A stretch of DNA of 64,000 nucleotides from Paenibacillus bouchesdurhonensis (GCF_900155685.1 NZ_LT732548.1:1632696-1696695), one strand, 5' to 3'. Shown: positions 8,998 through 18,796, counted from the first letter of the stretch. The notes: a model not told the origin generated them from the letters alone. Made by a program: numbers and translations.

Positions 8998-10155
8998 ATG
9001 AGAAAAGTATATTTGGATCATGCGGCCTCGACTCCGATGCATCCGGAGGTTGCCGAGGCTATGATGACGATTATGACTGAAAAGTTCGGGAACGCGTCAA
9101 GCGTCCATTCCTTTGGCCGAGAAGCGAAGCGGATGGTGAACGGGGCGCGTGATCGACTCGCCGCTTCCCTAGGCTGCAAGCCGGAGGAGCTTGTATTTAC
9201 GGGAGGCGGCACAGAGAGCGATAATCTGGCGATATTCGGTACGATGCAGGCTAAAAAATCGCAAGGCAAGCACATTGTTACGACAGCAATAGAACACCAT
9301 GCGGTGCTGCATTCTTGTCAGCAATTGGAGAGGGCAGGGTTTGAGGTAACATATCTTCCGGTGGATCGAACTGGTCGTGTCCATCCGGAGCAGGTCGCCG
9401 AGGCGCTCCGTCCGGATACCATTTTGGTCAGTATTATGTATGGCAATAATGAGGTCGGCACGCTGCAGCCGATCGTGGAAATTGGAGAAATAATTCGCAG
9501 CAGAAACGCTGAAACTGCATTTCATGTAGATGCTGTACAGGCTTTTGGGGCAGTTCCAATTCATTGCAATGAACTCCCGATTGATCTCATTAGCTTTTCC
9601 TCACATAAAATTAATGGACCACAAGGCGTAGGGGCGCTGTATATTCGTAAACAATTAATGATCGAGCCAATCATCTATGGCGGGCTGCAGGAGAAGAAGA
9701 GACGGGCAGGTACGGAAAATATGGCTGGAATTATCGGGTTTTCCAAAGCCGCAGAGCTTGCAGCAGCTGGTTTGTCCCAAAGGCGGGAGCATGATTTGGA
9801 GATGCGCTCCACCTTGTTAGCCAGTCTTGCGCGAACGGTTGGCCGCGATCAATTTCATGTTAATGGAAATGAAGAATTTTACTTGCCGCATATTGTAAAT
9901 ATCAGCTTCCCGGAAATGCAGACGGAGACGATGTTGATGAATCTCGATATGGAGGGAATAGCCGTAGCCAGCGGCTCTGCCTGCACCTCGGGATCGCTTG
10001 AGCCATCCCATGTGCTCGAAGCCATGAATCTTCCACAAAATCTTTTGCGTTCCGCGATTCGATTTAGCTTTGGTTTGGGTAATACTAGTGAAGAAATCAA
10101 GTATACCGCCGAAAAAGTTGGAACCATCCTAACCCGTCTTCGTAAAAAAATATAA
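8998..10155 (+). CDS. iscS: Cysteine desulfurase (IscS/NifS type)
   Basis: A PLP-dependent enzyme that releases sulfur from cysteine for tRNA thiolation and Fe-S clusters. It is 385 residues from the ATG at 8998 (AGGTG six bases upstream; the GTG at 8989 lies in that site). Visible landmarks: TTAIEHHAVL with the PLP-stacking histidine, the PLP lysine K204 in SFSSHKINGPQG, and the catalytic cysteine C329 in ASGSACTSG. This is the group I arrangement found in Bacillus YrvO, the dedicated sulfur donor of MnmA. The conserved neighbourhood of cymR and mnmA supports that partner, although accessory genes have been inserted between them here. Confidence 0.93.
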   Translation: MRKVYLDHAASTPMHPEVAEAMMTIMTEKFGNASSVHSFGREAKRMVNGARDRLAASLGCKPEELVFTGGGTESDNLAIFGTMQAKKSQGKHIVTTAIEHHAVLHSCQQLERAGFEVTYLPVDRTGRVHPEQVAEALRPDTILVSIMYGNNEVGTLQPIVEIGEIIRSRNAETAFHVDAVQAFGAVPIHCNELPIDLISFSSHKINGPQGVGALYIRKQLMIEPIIYGGLQEKKRRAGTENMAGIIGFSKAAELAAAGLSQRREHDLEMRSTLLASLARTVGRDQFHVNGNEEFYLPHIVNISFPEMQTETMLMNLDMEGIAVASGSACTSGSLEPSHVLEAMNLPQNLLRSAIRFSFGLGNTSEEIKYTAEKVGTILTRLRKKI

Positions 10156-10248
10156 TGGGCTTTCGCTTGTAGACTATAAGGAAAGGAGGATGTGTTCGCT
10201 TTTTCACAATGAGCCGCAATAAGCCCAGCGAGGAGGGACCTGAACGTT

Positions 10249-10770
10249 ATGAGACTCCAAGATATGATTGGCTTGTCTGTCTTTGATGTAGAAGGCGGTA
10301 AGCAGGTCGGAAAAGTCCTCGATGTGATGTTGAATGAAGATTGGACTATCTCAGGGATTACACTGGAGGGCAAGGTTATGTTTTCCTCTAGTTGTAAAGT
10401 GGTGCTCTGGGAAGATATCGTCGCTTACGGCGAGGATGCCGTCATGATTCGCAATCAACAGGCTGTCCGCAGGTGGGAAGCCGAGAATATACAGCTTACC
10501 TTCATTTCGGGTAACGGCAAATTGAAGGAACTTCCCGTTCTTACAGAGGACGGGACGATGATAGGATACGTTGCAGATGTTTATTTTGAGCAGGATTTGG
10601 GAAATACAATTACTGGTATCGAAATTAGTGATGGATTCATTTCTGATCTGATGGAGGGGCGCAAAATGTTGCCCTTTATACCGGGAATGACGAAAGGGGA
10701 AAATGCGATCATGGTCCCCCCGAACAGTGAGCAACGGCTGGATAAGACCATGAATTCTATCAATGGATAG
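10249..10770 (+). CDS. PRC-barrel domain protein (YrrD-like)
   Basis: 173 residues with two PRC-barrel repeats: MIGLSVFDVEGGKQVGKVLDV near the N-terminus, and LPVLTEDGTMIGYVADVYF at about residue 90. PRC barrels are small beta-barrels otherwise found in RimM and the photosynthetic reaction centre H subunit; in Bacillus YrrD the role is unknown. It starts at the ATG at 10249 with GGAGGG upstream. It is followed after 11 bases by the zinc-ribbon gene, so the two probably form an operon. Confidence 0.8.
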   Translation: MRLQDMIGLSVFDVEGGKQVGKVLDVMLNEDWTISGITLEGKVMFSSSCKVVLWEDIVAYGEDAVMIRNQQAVRRWEAENIQLTFISGNGKLKELPVLTEDGTMIGYVADVYFEQDLGNTITGIEISDGFISDLMEGRKMLPFIPGMTKGENAIMVPPNSEQRLDKTMNSING

Positions 10771-10781
10771 GTGATAATTGA

Positions 10782-10994
10782 ATGATGAAATGTCCAAATT
10801 GCAGCTCCAAGGATATCGGGAAAATCGGTTCCCATCAATTTTATTGCTGGGGATGCTTTATTGAATTAACCGTAAACGGCGAGAAAATGTCCGTATATCA
10901 AGTCGAGGAAGATGGGACGCTCAGCTCTCTGGATGATTTATTCTTCGGAGAAGACATGTCGCAGGATTTCTCGCAAATACAAGCTTCAACTTAA
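10782..10994 (+). CDS. Small zinc-ribbon protein
   Basis: 70 residues with two CXXC knuckles, CPNC (4-7) and CWGC (22-25), forming a one-zinc ribbon, followed by an acidic tail. It starts with a double ATG behind AGGTGA and is 11 bases from the PRC-barrel gene. Position and size match the small protein encoded next to yrrD in Bacillus (YrzR), though I assign that from gene order rather than sequence. A terminator follows. Confidence 0.75.
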   Translation: MMKCPNCSSKDIGKIGSHQFYCWGCFIELTVNGEKMSVYQVEEDGTLSSLDDLFFGEDMSQDFSQIQAST

Positions 10995-11039
10995 GATAGC
11001 AGGCCTACATATAGAATGATATCTATATTGGCCGGTGAG

Positions 11040-11070
11040 CCCTTCTCCTTTGCGGAGAAGGGTTTGTTTT
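11040..11070 (+). terminator. Rho-independent terminator
   Basis: CCCTTCTCC (11040-11048) and GGAGAAGGG (11054-11062), followed by TTTGTTTT. Confidence 0.85.
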
Positions 11071-11145
11071 ATATCACGCGATTATTTTTAGCGCAGCAGG
11101 CATATACTGACCTATAGCCAGTCCACCGCCAAGGAGGGATCGCGA

Positions 11146-12213
11146 GTGGAACCGATTTACAAAAATAAAATGTTCCGCAATGGAATGTGGCTGTTGCTAG
11201 GACTCGTCATTCTCTATTTCATTTGGCTGCTCCGTCCGATGATCGCCTTAGTTTACGGTTTTCTTAAAGCTGTGCTTGCCCCTTTTGTCATCGCGATGAT
11301 CATCTCTTATATCCTCAATCCCGTAGTACGGATGCTGGGCGGCCGCAAAGTGCCGAGGACGATGGCTGTGCTCTTAATTTATGCGGTGTTTCTTACCAGC
11401 CTTTCCGTAATTCTAATCAATGTGATACCGATGTTCATCGAGCAGTTAGAGGAGCTTGGGGAGCATTTGCCTGAGCTGACTTTACATACCCAGCAGATGA
11501 TCAATCGTTGGGACAGCAGTTTGCTTCCCGGCAGCATCCGGATGGGGATGAACAATTGGTTCTTCCAATTTGAGCATCGGCTGGCTGACGGGATTTCTAA
11601 TTTCCTGGACAATATCGGAACGACGATCGGGGTCGTCTTCAATGCGTTTATCGTTCCTTTTCTCATCTTCTATATACTTAAGGATTTTGAGGCATTTGAG
11701 CGTATGATATTACATTATTTACCTCGTACACGCCGCAAGTCTATCGTTGCTTTGTTGAAGGATATCGACGATGCACTGGGCAATTATGTGCGGGGACAGC
11801 TCCTCGTTTGCGTCATTATCGGGGTGCTCGCCTATTTCGGCTATATGATTATTGGCATGCCTTTTGCGCTATTGTTTGCTGGAGTCGTTGCGGTATGCAA
11901 CATTATCCCTTATCTTGGCCCTTTTCTGGGGGCTGCGCCTGCCCTAGTCATGGCGACCACGATTTCGTGGCGGCTGGTGCTGATGGTCGTGTTGGTCAAC
12001 ACGATATGCCAATTTATCGAGAGCAATATTATCTCTCCTCAAGTCGTCGGAAGATCACTGCATTTGCACCCGATGCTCATTATTTTCGCTTTGCTCGTCG
12101 GCGGGGAATTGGCTGGAGTGGCGGGTTTGATTCTCGCGGTGCCTTTTTTTGCGGTGGGCAAAGTGATCATTCAGCATTTCTACACGTATTACGTTCGTCG
12201 TAAAACGGTCTAA
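11146..12213 (+). CDS. AI-2E family transporter (YrrI-like permease)
   Basis: A 355-residue integral membrane protein with about seven to eight hydrophobic segments: an N-terminal pair (LLLGLVILYFIWLL and FVIAMIISYIL), then LLIYAVFLTSLSVILI, then a C-terminal group including VIIGVLAYFGYMIIGMPFAL. The conserved family motif region is CNIIPYLGPFLGAAPALVMA, and the end has SPQVVGRSLHLHP. Members are diverse (AI-2 exporter TqsA, Na+/H+ antiporters), so the substrate is unknown. The start is a GTG at 11146 behind AAGGAGGG. It precedes the alaS leader as yrrI does in Bacillus. Confidence 0.85.
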   Translation: MEPIYKNKMFRNGMWLLLGLVILYFIWLLRPMIALVYGFLKAVLAPFVIAMIISYILNPVVRMLGGRKVPRTMAVLLIYAVFLTSLSVILINVIPMFIEQLEELGEHLPELTLHTQQMINRWDSSLLPGSIRMGMNNWFFQFEHRLADGISNFLDNIGTTIGVVFNAFIVPFLIFYILKDFEAFERMILHYLPRTRRKSIVALLKDIDDALGNYVRGQLLVCVIIGVLAYFGYMIIGMPFALLFAGVVAVCNIIPYLGPFLGAAPALVMATTISWRLVLMVVLVNTICQFIESNIISPQVVGRSLHLHPMLIIFALLVGGELAGVAGLILAVPFFAVGKVIIQHFYTYYVRRKTV

Positions 12214-12219
12214 ACCGCA

Positions 12220-12248
12220 TTGACAGCGGGAAATTCGCCTTATATACT
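12220..12248 (+). promoter_or_regulatory. Sigma-A promoter of alaS
   Basis: TTGACA (12220-12225), a 17-base spacer, then TATACT (12243-12248). It is a near-consensus vegetative promoter located just before the T-box leader. Confidence 0.8.
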
Positions 12249-12289
12249 TATTATTGATTTATTTACGATGTGTATAGATGTAAATCGTT

Positions 12290-12580
12290 GACGAAATGAA
12301 GTACGTCCATGTTCACTGTTCCAGAGAAGGTGTTCCTTCGCGAAGCTTGCGGATAAGCATTAGCGCCGCATCGATGAAGCGCGTTGGCTGAAAGAACCCG
12401 ATCATTGACCGGACGGAAAGCTGATTTCAGAGTGCGAAGCAAATTCGCCGGGTGATTCCCGTTATCGAATCGTTCGAGGCGATCGTTTCTTTCGGATATT
12501 GTTTAGATTAGGATCTGAGAAGCGATAACCAGGGTGGTACCGCGAGTTAATCGTCCCTGATGTTCAGGGGCGTTTTTTCT
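12290..12580 (+). promoter_or_regulatory. T-box riboswitch, alanine-specific
   Basis: The leader has the T-box core AGGGTGGTACCGCG at 12531-12544, followed by a terminator hairpin around TCCCTGATGTTCAGGGG with a T-run (12552-12577). The base of stem I pairs GAAAT (12293-12297) with ATTTC (12424-12428), and GTCC (12305-12308) with GGAC (12411-12414). The bulge between them holds AGTA on the 5' side and GGAAAGCTG on the 3' side. This places the specifier codon GCT (Ala) at 12420-12422. Uncharged tRNA-Ala is expected to favour the antiterminator and so raise alaS expression. Confidence 0.92.
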
Positions 12581-12630
12581 ATTTTTTTATGAATACTGTC
12601 GTGATTATGATCTATTTAGGAGGAACTCTT

Positions 12631-15255
12631 ATGAAATCAAGTGAAATTCGTTCCAAGTGGCTGGAGTTTTTCGCCAGTAAAGGACATAAAGTTGAGCCAA
12701 GCGCGTCCCTCGTTCCCCATAACGACCCTTCTTTATTGTGGATTAATGCCGGAATGGCTCCATTAAAGGCTTACTTCGATGGTCGGGTGAAGCCGGATAA
12801 TCCTCGCATTGCGAACTCTCAGAAATGCATTCGTACGAATGATATTGAGAATGTCGGCAAGACGCGGCGCCACCATACCTTTTTTGAGATGCTGGGCAAT
12901 TTTTCGATCGGTGATTATTTTAAAGAAGAAGCCATTACTTGGGCATGGGAGTTTCTTACGGGCAAAGAGTGGATCGGATTCGATCCCGAACGCTTATCCG
13001 TAACGGTATATCCTGAGGATGAAGAAGCTTACAAGCTGTGGAATGAGAAAATCGGCATTCCGGCGGAGAGAATCATTAAACTGGAGGACAACTTCTGGGA
13101 TATCGGCGAAGGGCCATGCGGACCTTGTACGGAAATTTTCTATGACCGCGGCGATGCCTACGGCGATTTGTCCGATCCGGACTGCACGCCAGGCGGCGAG
13201 AACGAGCGCTTTCTTGAAGTGTGGAATCTCGTCTTCTCGCAATTCAATCATAATAAAGACGGCAGCTATACGCCGCTACCTAACAAAAATATTGATACCG
13301 GAGCAGGATTGGAGCGGTTTGCTTCCATTTTGCAGAACGTGGATTCCAATTTTGACACGGATTTGTTTATGCCAATCATGGATAACACGGCTAAGATCTC
13401 CGGCGTTCCATATGGGGCAAACGAAGATAGCGATGTAGCCATGAAGGTTATTGCCGACCATATCCGTACGGTTGCCTTTGCTGTTGCTGACGGCGTGCTG
13501 CCGTCCAATGAAGGCCGTGGATATGTTATCCGCCGTCTGCTGCGCCGGGCTGTCCGCTATGGAAAAACGCTGGGCCTCGACAGACCGTTCATGTATGACC
13601 TCGTTGAAACGGTTGGCGATATTATGGGCAGCTACTATGGCGATGTTGTTGCAAAGCGCGAATTTATCGAGAAGGTCATTCGCACAGAGGAAGAGAGATT
13701 CCATGAGACGCTGAGCGATGGGCTTGCCATTTTGTCCGAAATCAGCGAGCAGGCCAAGGCGGAAGGGCGTACGGTTATCGGTGGAACAGATGCCTTCAAA
13801 ATGTATGATACTTATGGCTTCCCGCTTGATTTGACCGAAGATTTTGCAGCAGAGCAAGGCTTGACCGTAGATCGGGAGGGCTTTGAAGCCGAAATGGAGA
13901 ATCAGCGGGAGCGTGGCCGGGCCGCGAGCCATAAAGGCGGGAGCATGTCCGTGCAAGGCGGGGTATTGGCTGATTTTACGACTAAAACGGAGTTCGTTGG
14001 ATATAATGAGCTAGAAACATCAACTAACATACTAGCTATAATAGCGAATGACACATTTGTCGACGTGTTGTCCGCGGGAGAGAGCGGACAAGTTATTTTG
14101 GAGACAACTCCCTTCTATGCAGAAAGCGGCGGCCAGGTCAGCGATAAAGGGGCTATACTGAGCGAATCCGGCAGTGCGGATGTGGAAGGATTGTTTAAAG
14201 CGCCTCGCGGACAGCATGTTCATCAAGTGACGGTAAACTCCGGTGAACTGCGTGTAGGGGCGGTTGTTACTGCACAGGTTGATCGGAAGCTGCGCAGCGG
14301 GATTCTGAAAAATCATACGGCTACGCATCTGCTTCATAAAGCGCTGAAAGAGGTGCTGGGAGAGCATGTCAATCAAGCTGGCTCTTTGGTTGAGCCGCAG
14401 CGCTTGCGCTTTGACTTCTCGCATCTCGGCAGCGTTACCCCCGAGGAGCTTGCTGAGATTGAGCGCAAGGTGAACGAGCAAATCTGGAATGCACTGGACG
14501 TCGTCATTGAACACAAGCCGATTGACGAAGCCAAGTCTATGGGAGCCATGGCTCTGTTCGGCGAAAAGTACGGCGACATCGTCCGCGTCGTTCAGGTTGG
14601 CGAATACAGCCTGGAGCTATGCGGAGGCTGCCATGTGAGCAATACAGCAGAGATTGGCTTGTTCAAGCTGATTAGCGAGAGCGGCATCGGTTCGGGAGTG
14701 CGCCGGATCGAGGCGGTTACCGGGCGCGGGGCTTACTTATACATGGATAGCCAGCTTGAGCTGCTGAAACAGTCCGCAGCGCTGCTTAAATCGAATGTGA
14801 ATGAGGTGCCAAAACGGATTGAGGCGCTCTACCATCAGCTGAAGGAGCTTGGGCGCGAGAACGAATCGCTGCAGAGCAAGCTGAGCCGTGTCGAAGCCAA
14901 CGAGCTGACGAGCCGTATTGTCGAGGTAGGAGGAACCAAGCTGCTTGCGGCACGCGTAGAGGCTGGAAGTATGGATATGCTAAGAACCTTGGCGGATGAA
15001 TTGAAAATTAAGGTTCCAGATACCGTCCTTGTACTTGGCGCAGCTATGGACGACAAAGTGAACTTTGTTGTAGCTGTACCGCAGGAGCAGGTGAAACTGG
15101 GCATCCACGCGGGCAAGCTTGTTAAGGAAGTTGCCGCCGTATGCGGCGGGGGCGGAGGAGGCCGACCGGATATGGCTCAAGCCGGCGGCAAAGATGTCTC
15201 CAAGCTGGATGAAGCTTTGAAGGTTGCCGAAACATGGATTGCATCGCAGCGGTAG
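12631..15255 (+). CDS. alaS: Alanine--tRNA ligase
   Basis: 874 residues from the ATG at 12631 (AGGAGG seven bases upstream); an upstream in-frame ATG at 12589 lies in the T-box T-run region. Order of domains: class II catalytic core ([34 protein letters not shown]), tRNA-binding middle, an editing domain with zinc ligands HTATH (H561, H565) and CGGCH (C664, H668), then the DHHA1/C-Ala part ending in a glycine-rich run and RPDMAQAGG. The length is normal. It is regulated by the alanine T-box upstream. Confidence 0.97.
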   Translation: MKSSEIRSKWLEFFASKGHKVEPSASLVPHNDPSLLWINAGMAPLKAYFDGRVKPDNPRIANSQKCIRTNDIENVGKTRRHHTFFEMLGNFSIGDYFKEEAITWAWEFLTGKEWIGFDPERLSVTVYPEDEEAYKLWNEKIGIPAERIIKLEDNFWDIGEGPCGPCTEIFYDRGDAYGDLSDPDCTPGGENERFLEVWNLVFSQFNHNKDGSYTPLPNKNIDTGAGLERFASILQNVDSNFDTDLFMPIMDNTAKISGVPYGANEDSDVAMKVIADHIRTVAFAVADGVLPSNEGRGYVIRRLLRRAVRYGKTLGLDRPFMYDLVETVGDIMGSYYGDVVAKREFIEKVIRTEEERFHETLSDGLAILSEISEQAKAEGRTVIGGTDAFKMYDTYGFPLDLTEDFAAEQGLTVDREGFEAEMENQRERGRAASHKGGSMSVQGGVLADFTTKTEFVGYNELETSTNILAIIANDTFVDVLSAGESGQVILETTPFYAESGGQVSDKGAILSESGSADVEGLFKAPRGQHVHQVTVNSGELRVGAVVTAQVDRKLRSGILKNHTATHLLHKALKEVLGEHVNQAGSLVEPQRLRFDFSHLGSVTPEELAEIERKVNEQIWNALDVVIEHKPIDEAKSMGAMALFGEKYGDIVRVVQVGEYSLELCGGCHVSNTAEIGLFKLISESGIGSGVRRIEAVTGRGAYLYMDSQLELLKQSAALLKSNVNEVPKRIEALYHQLKELGRENESLQSKLSRVEANELTSRIVEVGGTKLLAARVEAGSMDMLRTLADELKIKVPDTVLVLGAAMDDKVNFVVAVPQEQVKLGIHAGKLVKEVAAVCGGGGGGRPDMAQAGGKDVSKLDEALKVAETWIASQR

Positions 15256-15386
15256 TGTAATTGAAAAATTCGCTGCATAACCGAAAATTTCCTTAAAGAA
15301 CCTACAATATGATATAGTAGGGGTAGACTAAGAGGAAACCAGACTGCGATCAAGAAGACGTATGTCTTAAGAAGCGAGGTGTCATC

Positions 15387-15647
15387 ATGGACTACATGGA
15401 TAAAACCGTCAAGTTTAATGTCAAAGGTGATGAGCAGGAGGCGTCTGCGCAGGAAATTCTTCTTACGGTATATGGAGCTTTACAGGACAAAGAATATAAT
15501 CCAATCAACCAGATTGTAGGATACCTACTGTCAGGAGATCCGGCATATATACCGCGCCACAACAATGCGAGAAGCCTGGTGCGCAAGAAAGAACGCGACG
15601 AATTGATTGAAGAACTGGTAAGGTTTTATATGTCCAGTCACCGTTAG
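15387..15647 (+). CDS. IreB family regulatory phosphoprotein (YrzL/UPF0297)
   Basis: 86 residues ([12 protein letters not shown], then [41 protein letters not shown]). These are the conserved blocks of UPF0297, whose Enterococcus member IreB is phosphorylated by a PASTA kinase on N-terminal threonines. A threonine is present at the equivalent place (DKTV). It starts at the ATG at 15387 or codon 4 (15396), behind GAGGTG. It lies ten bases before ruvX, the usual Firmicute operon. Confidence 0.9.
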   Translation: MDYMDKTVKFNVKGDEQEASAQEILLTVYGALQDKEYNPINQIVGYLLSGDPAYIPRHNNARSLVRKKERDELIEELVRFYMSSHR

Positions 15648-15656
15648 GAGAATGGC

Positions 15657-16073
15657 ATGAAGATTATGGGTCTAGATTACGGGGATCGCAGAATCGGCGT
15701 AGCGATTAGCGATATTTTCGGATGGACTGCCCAAGGTGTTGAAGTGATTGAACGCCGAAGGGAAGGCGATGGAATCGATCGAATTGCTGAGCTGGCCAGC
15801 CAGCATGAAGTAGAGGAAATCGTAGTTGGCCTGCCGAAGAATATGAACGGATCAGTCGGTCCTCGTGGTGAAATATGCAAGGCCTTTGCAGAGGAGCTGC
15901 GAAGCAGGATCGAGGTGCCGGTTCATCTATGGGATGAGAGGCTGACCACCGTCTCTGCTGAGCGGACGCTGATTGATGCAGATGTTAGCAGAAAGAAGCG
16001 TAAAGGAATTGTAGATAAAATGGCCGCGGTTTTGATTTTACAAAACTATTTGGACTCTAAGAGTAAAAAGTGA
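15657..16073 (+). CDS. ruvX: Holliday junction resolvase-like / pre-16S rRNA nuclease RuvX (YqgF)
   Basis: 138 residues with the RNase H-like fold of YqgF. Catalytic carboxylates are visible in [11 protein letters not shown] (first Asp), [12 protein letters not shown] (Glu) and [12 protein letters not shown] (Asp). The C-terminus [15 protein letters not shown] is family-typical. E. coli YqgF has been linked to 5'-end processing of 16S rRNA. The gene sits between ireB and the DUF1292 genes. Confidence 0.92.
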   Translation: MKIMGLDYGDRRIGVAISDIFGWTAQGVEVIERRREGDGIDRIAELASQHEVEEIVVGLPKNMNGSVGPRGEICKAFAEELRSRIEVPVHLWDERLTTVSAERTLIDADVSRKKRKGIVDKMAAVLILQNYLDSKSKK

Positions 16074-16085
16074 GGGTGATCGCAC

Positions 16086-16394
16086 ATGTCTAAAGATCGT
16101 ATCGGCAATGAAGAAGAACCGGAAATTATTTATATCCCTGACGACGAGGGCAATGAGGAAGAGTTTGAAGTCATCATGAAGTTCGAGGTTGACGGTTCAG
16201 ATGCGAAGTATATGATGGTGGTTCCTTTGGATTCCGATGAGGATGCAGAGGCCGAAGAGGTATACGCATTTCGTTACGAGGAAGACGGCGATGACCTAAA
16301 GCTGTATACGATTGAGAGTGACGAGGAATGGGAAATCGTGGAGGAAACGTTCAACACATTAGTCGACGAGTTCGACGGGGAGGATCAGGATTAA
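16086..16394 (+). CDS. DUF1292 protein YrzB-like (copy 1)
   Basis: 102 residues, extremely acidic, with the DUF1292 pattern (FEVIMKFEVDGSDAKYMMVVP, EVYAFRYEEDGDDLKLYTIE, EEWEIVEETFNTLVDEF). Function is unknown in Bacillus YrzB. It is 12 bases after ruvX, and its stop codon overlaps the start of a second DUF1292 gene (TAATG). Confidence 0.85.
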   Translation: MSKDRIGNEEEPEIIYIPDDEGNEEEFEVIMKFEVDGSDAKYMMVVPLDSDEDAEAEEVYAFRYEEDGDDLKLYTIESDEEWEIVEETFNTLVDEFDGEDQD

Positions 16395-16693
16395 TGCCGG
16401 AATTCTCCGCAGCAGATGTTGTGTGGACCTCCCGGGTGCTCGATGCATTCGGAACTGTCGTTGAGCTTGAAGATGAGCAGGGTCATGTTTCCTGTTATTC
16501 GATTGAGAAGGAGTTCGATGTTGCGGGGGGCTCTTACGCTGTTCTTCGCGCAGAGAGCGCAGCAAACCCGGAGCCGGAAATATTCAAAATTATCAGCGGA
16601 CAGGACGGTGCACTGGAGCTCGTCACGATCGATGATGATGACGAATGGGAGAACGTAACTGAATTGTACGATGAATTGACGTTCCCGGAATAG
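16394..16693 (+). CDS. DUF1292 protein (copy 2)
   Basis: 99 residues starting at the ATG at 16394, which shares its A with the preceding stop codon; GGGGAGG lies upstream inside copy 1. It keeps the same layout as copy 1 (VVELEDEQGHVSCYSIEKEFDV, YAVLRAE, EIFKI, then DDDDEWENVTELYDEL). Sequence identity is low, so this is an old duplication with divergence. Translational coupling to copy 1 is likely. Confidence 0.8.
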   Translation: MPEFSAADVVWTSRVLDAFGTVVELEDEQGHVSCYSIEKEFDVAGGSYAVLRAESAANPEPEIFKIISGQDGALELVTIDDDDEWENVTELYDELTFPE

Positions 16694-16725
16694 AACCAAA
16701 CACATTTTTATAGATAAGTCTGAGA

Positions 16726-16746
16726 AGGGCGGATACCGCCCTTTTT
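16726..16746 (+). terminator. Rho-independent terminator
   Basis: AGGGCGG and CCGCCCT around a three-base loop, followed by TTTT. It closes the ireB-ruvX-DUF1292 operon; mltG starts 22 bases later, so readthrough is possible. Confidence 0.8.
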
Positions 16747-16767
16747 GGCTGTTAAGGAGTTGATTGG

Positions 16768-17820
16768 TTGAAGAAGGTATGGAAGTGGTTGATTTCCTTG
16801 CTGCTGCTAATGGTTATTGGCACTGGGGGGCTCGCCGCCTATGGATATATGGAGATGCAGCCGATGAAGCGTTCGGAGCAGCCTGTCAAATTTACGATTG
16901 AGCCAGGTACGGGCACGACCACGATTGCGAATATACTTGAAGACCAAGGTTTGATCAAAAATTCCTTTCTATTCAAATCCTATTTGAAATTGAAATCAGA
17001 AGGCAGTCGGTTTCAGGCAGGCGTTTATGAAATGCAGCCCGGCGCGACCTACGACGAAATCATTCAAAAATTGAATAGTGGCGATGTAGTCAAGGCGGAG
17101 ATGATACGTTTTACCATTCCAGAAGGATATACCGTAAAGCAAATGGCCGATAAGCTTGCCGAAGCAGGCTATGTGAATAAAGATATATTTCTAAATTTGG
17201 TTAAAGAGTCGAAGGGAATTGAAGAGGCTATTCTTGCCTACGTTCCAGAGTCATCAGAGTTCAACTACCGTTTGGAAGGCTATTTATTCCCGGAAACCTA
17301 CGAACTGGAGAAGGGGAGCAGCGAAGCGGATATCGTCTCCAGAATGCTCCAAGAGACCGACAAACGAATTAAGAATATTCCCGATTTTGATCAGAAGCTA
17401 AAAGCTCGGGGGCTTGATTTTAACCAATTGATGACGGTAGCGTCGCTGGTGGAACGGGAGGTTGTCGCGGACAGTGAGCGAAGCCTTGTCGCCGGAGTCA
17501 TTTACAACCGTATTGCGAAAGATATGAAGCTGGAAATCGATGCTACGGTTCAGTATTTGCTTGAGAAGCCGAAGGAGCGGTTATTATATAAAGATTTACA
17601 AAGCGTGGACAGCCCTTATAATACTTACATGTACAAGGGACTTCCTCCGGGGCCGATCGCAGCGCCCAGCTTGAAATCGATCGAAGCTGCGCTGGAGCCT
17701 GAGGCATCCGATTATTTATTCTATGTAACTAAAAAGGATGGAACTGGCGAGCATTTATTTGCCAAAACATATGCGGAGCATTTGCAAAATATTAAAAAAA
17801 GTAAGGCTACAGCCAAATAA
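16768..17820 (+). CDS. mltG: Endolytic murein transglycosylase MltG (YrrL)
   Basis: 350 residues. The start is a TTG at 16768 behind AAGGAG. One N-terminal membrane segment (WLISLLLLMVIGTGGLAAYG) is followed by a LysM-like region (GTTTIANILEDQGLIKNS and YTVKQMADKLAEAGY) and the YceG catalytic domain. The catalytic glutamate is in SLVEREVVADSER, with GVIYNRI and the signature NTYMYKGLPPGPIAAPS. MltG cleaves nascent glycan strands and helps set their length. In Bacillus it precedes yrrM-yrrN-yrrO; here yrrM is missing and the U32 gene follows directly. Confidence 0.92.
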   Translation: MKKVWKWLISLLLLMVIGTGGLAAYGYMEMQPMKRSEQPVKFTIEPGTGTTTIANILEDQGLIKNSFLFKSYLKLKSEGSRFQAGVYEMQPGATYDEIIQKLNSGDVVKAEMIRFTIPEGYTVKQMADKLAEAGYVNKDIFLNLVKESKGIEEAILAYVPESSEFNYRLEGYLFPETYELEKGSSEADIVSRMLQETDKRIKNIPDFDQKLKARGLDFNQLMTVASLVEREVVADSERSLVAGVIYNRIAKDMKLEIDATVQYLLEKPKERLLYKDLQSVDSPYNTYMYKGLPPGPIAAPSLKSIEAALEPEASDYLFYVTKKDGTGEHLFAKTYAEHLQNIKKSKATAK

Positions 17821-17835
17821 CTGAGGTGTATGAAA

Positions 17836-18774
17836 ATGGGAAACAAACCGGAGTTGCTTGTCCCTGCCGGTTCTTTGACAGAGCTGGAGAGCTATCTGGA
17901 AGCTGGAGCTGACGCGGCATTAATTGGGGAAGAGAAATATGGAATGAGGCTGCCGGGCAGCTTCACCCTGGAAGAAATCGCCGAGGCGGTGGGGCTGGCT
18001 CATGCTCGTGATCGTAAGGTTTATGTTAGCGTGACGAACATCATTAGCAATGAATTATTGGATGAGCTTCCACTTTATTTACAGCGATTGGAGCAAGCTG
18101 GAGTCGATGGCGTACAATTCGGGGATCCGGCGGTGCTGCAGGTAGTAAGATCAATGGATTTAAATTTGAAGCTGCATTGGAATGCTGAGATGACATCGAC
18201 CAACTATGCCACGGCGAATTATTGGGGAAGCAAAGGAGCTTCGCGAGTCGTATTAGCTCGGGAGCTGAATATGGATGAAATAACGGAGATGCAGCCGAAG
18301 CTAAATATTGACTCAGAGGTTCAAATCCATGGAATGACGAATATTTATCACTCCAAACGACGTCTTGTGAACAGTTATTTGACGCAGCAGGGTAGGACTC
18401 CCGAGCCTGGTGATGCTGATTTGGGCAAAGAACGGGGGCTGTTCTTAGTCGAGGCAGAGCGGCCTGGAGAGAAGTTCCCGATTTATGAGGACTCGAATGG
18501 AACACATATTATGAGTTCGGATGATATCTGCATCCTAGAGGATCTACATCATCTGATGGCTGCTGGCGTGCACAGCTTTAAAATCGAGACTCTGCTGAAG
18601 GATGTTAACTATAATACGATGGTCATACGTGCTTATCGTAAAGCGGTCGACAGCTACTTCAGCAATCCGGAGGATTATGAATTAGACGAGAATTGGCTGG
18701 ATGAAATTCGGGAAATTCAAGATCCTGAGCGCGAGCTGTCATTCGGTTTTTTCTACAAGGAGCAAGTATATTAA
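17836..18774 (+). CDS. U32-family protein, YrrN/TrhP1-like (tRNA U34 hydroxylation)
   Basis: 312 residues, read from the ATG at 17836, which has GAGGTG seven bases upstream; the ATG at 17830 is too close to that site. The U32 landmarks are LLVPAGSLTELESYLEAGAD, VQIHGMTNIYHSKRR, MSSDDICILEDL and FKIETLLKD. In Bacillus YrrN and YrrO are needed for 5-hydroxyuridine at position 34 of tRNAs. This copy lacks the cysteine cluster found in the next gene, as expected for the YrrN half of the pair. Confidence 0.85.
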   Translation: MGNKPELLVPAGSLTELESYLEAGADAALIGEEKYGMRLPGSFTLEEIAEAVGLAHARDRKVYVSVTNIISNELLDELPLYLQRLEQAGVDGVQFGDPAVLQVVRSMDLNLKLHWNAEMTSTNYATANYWGSKGASRVVLARELNMDEITEMQPKLNIDSEVQIHGMTNIYHSKRRLVNSYLTQQGRTPEPGDADLGKERGLFLVEAERPGEKFPIYEDSNGTHIMSSDDICILEDLHHLMAAGVHSFKIETLLKDVNYNTMVIRAYRKAVDSYFSNPEDYELDENWLDEIREIQDPERELSFGFFYKEQVY

Positions 18775-18796
18775 TCAGAGTAAGAGGTGAACGAGG

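Noticed and set aside
13276..13956. A 226-codon frame on the minus strand within alaS.
   Set aside because: It is a shadow of the alaS coding sequence without a ribosome binding site or recognisable domain.
16394..16693. A longer version of the second DUF1292 gene starting at 16328.
   Set aside because: The extra residues are a shadow of copy 1 in another frame; the ATG at 16394 has a ribosome binding site and overlaps the preceding stop codon.
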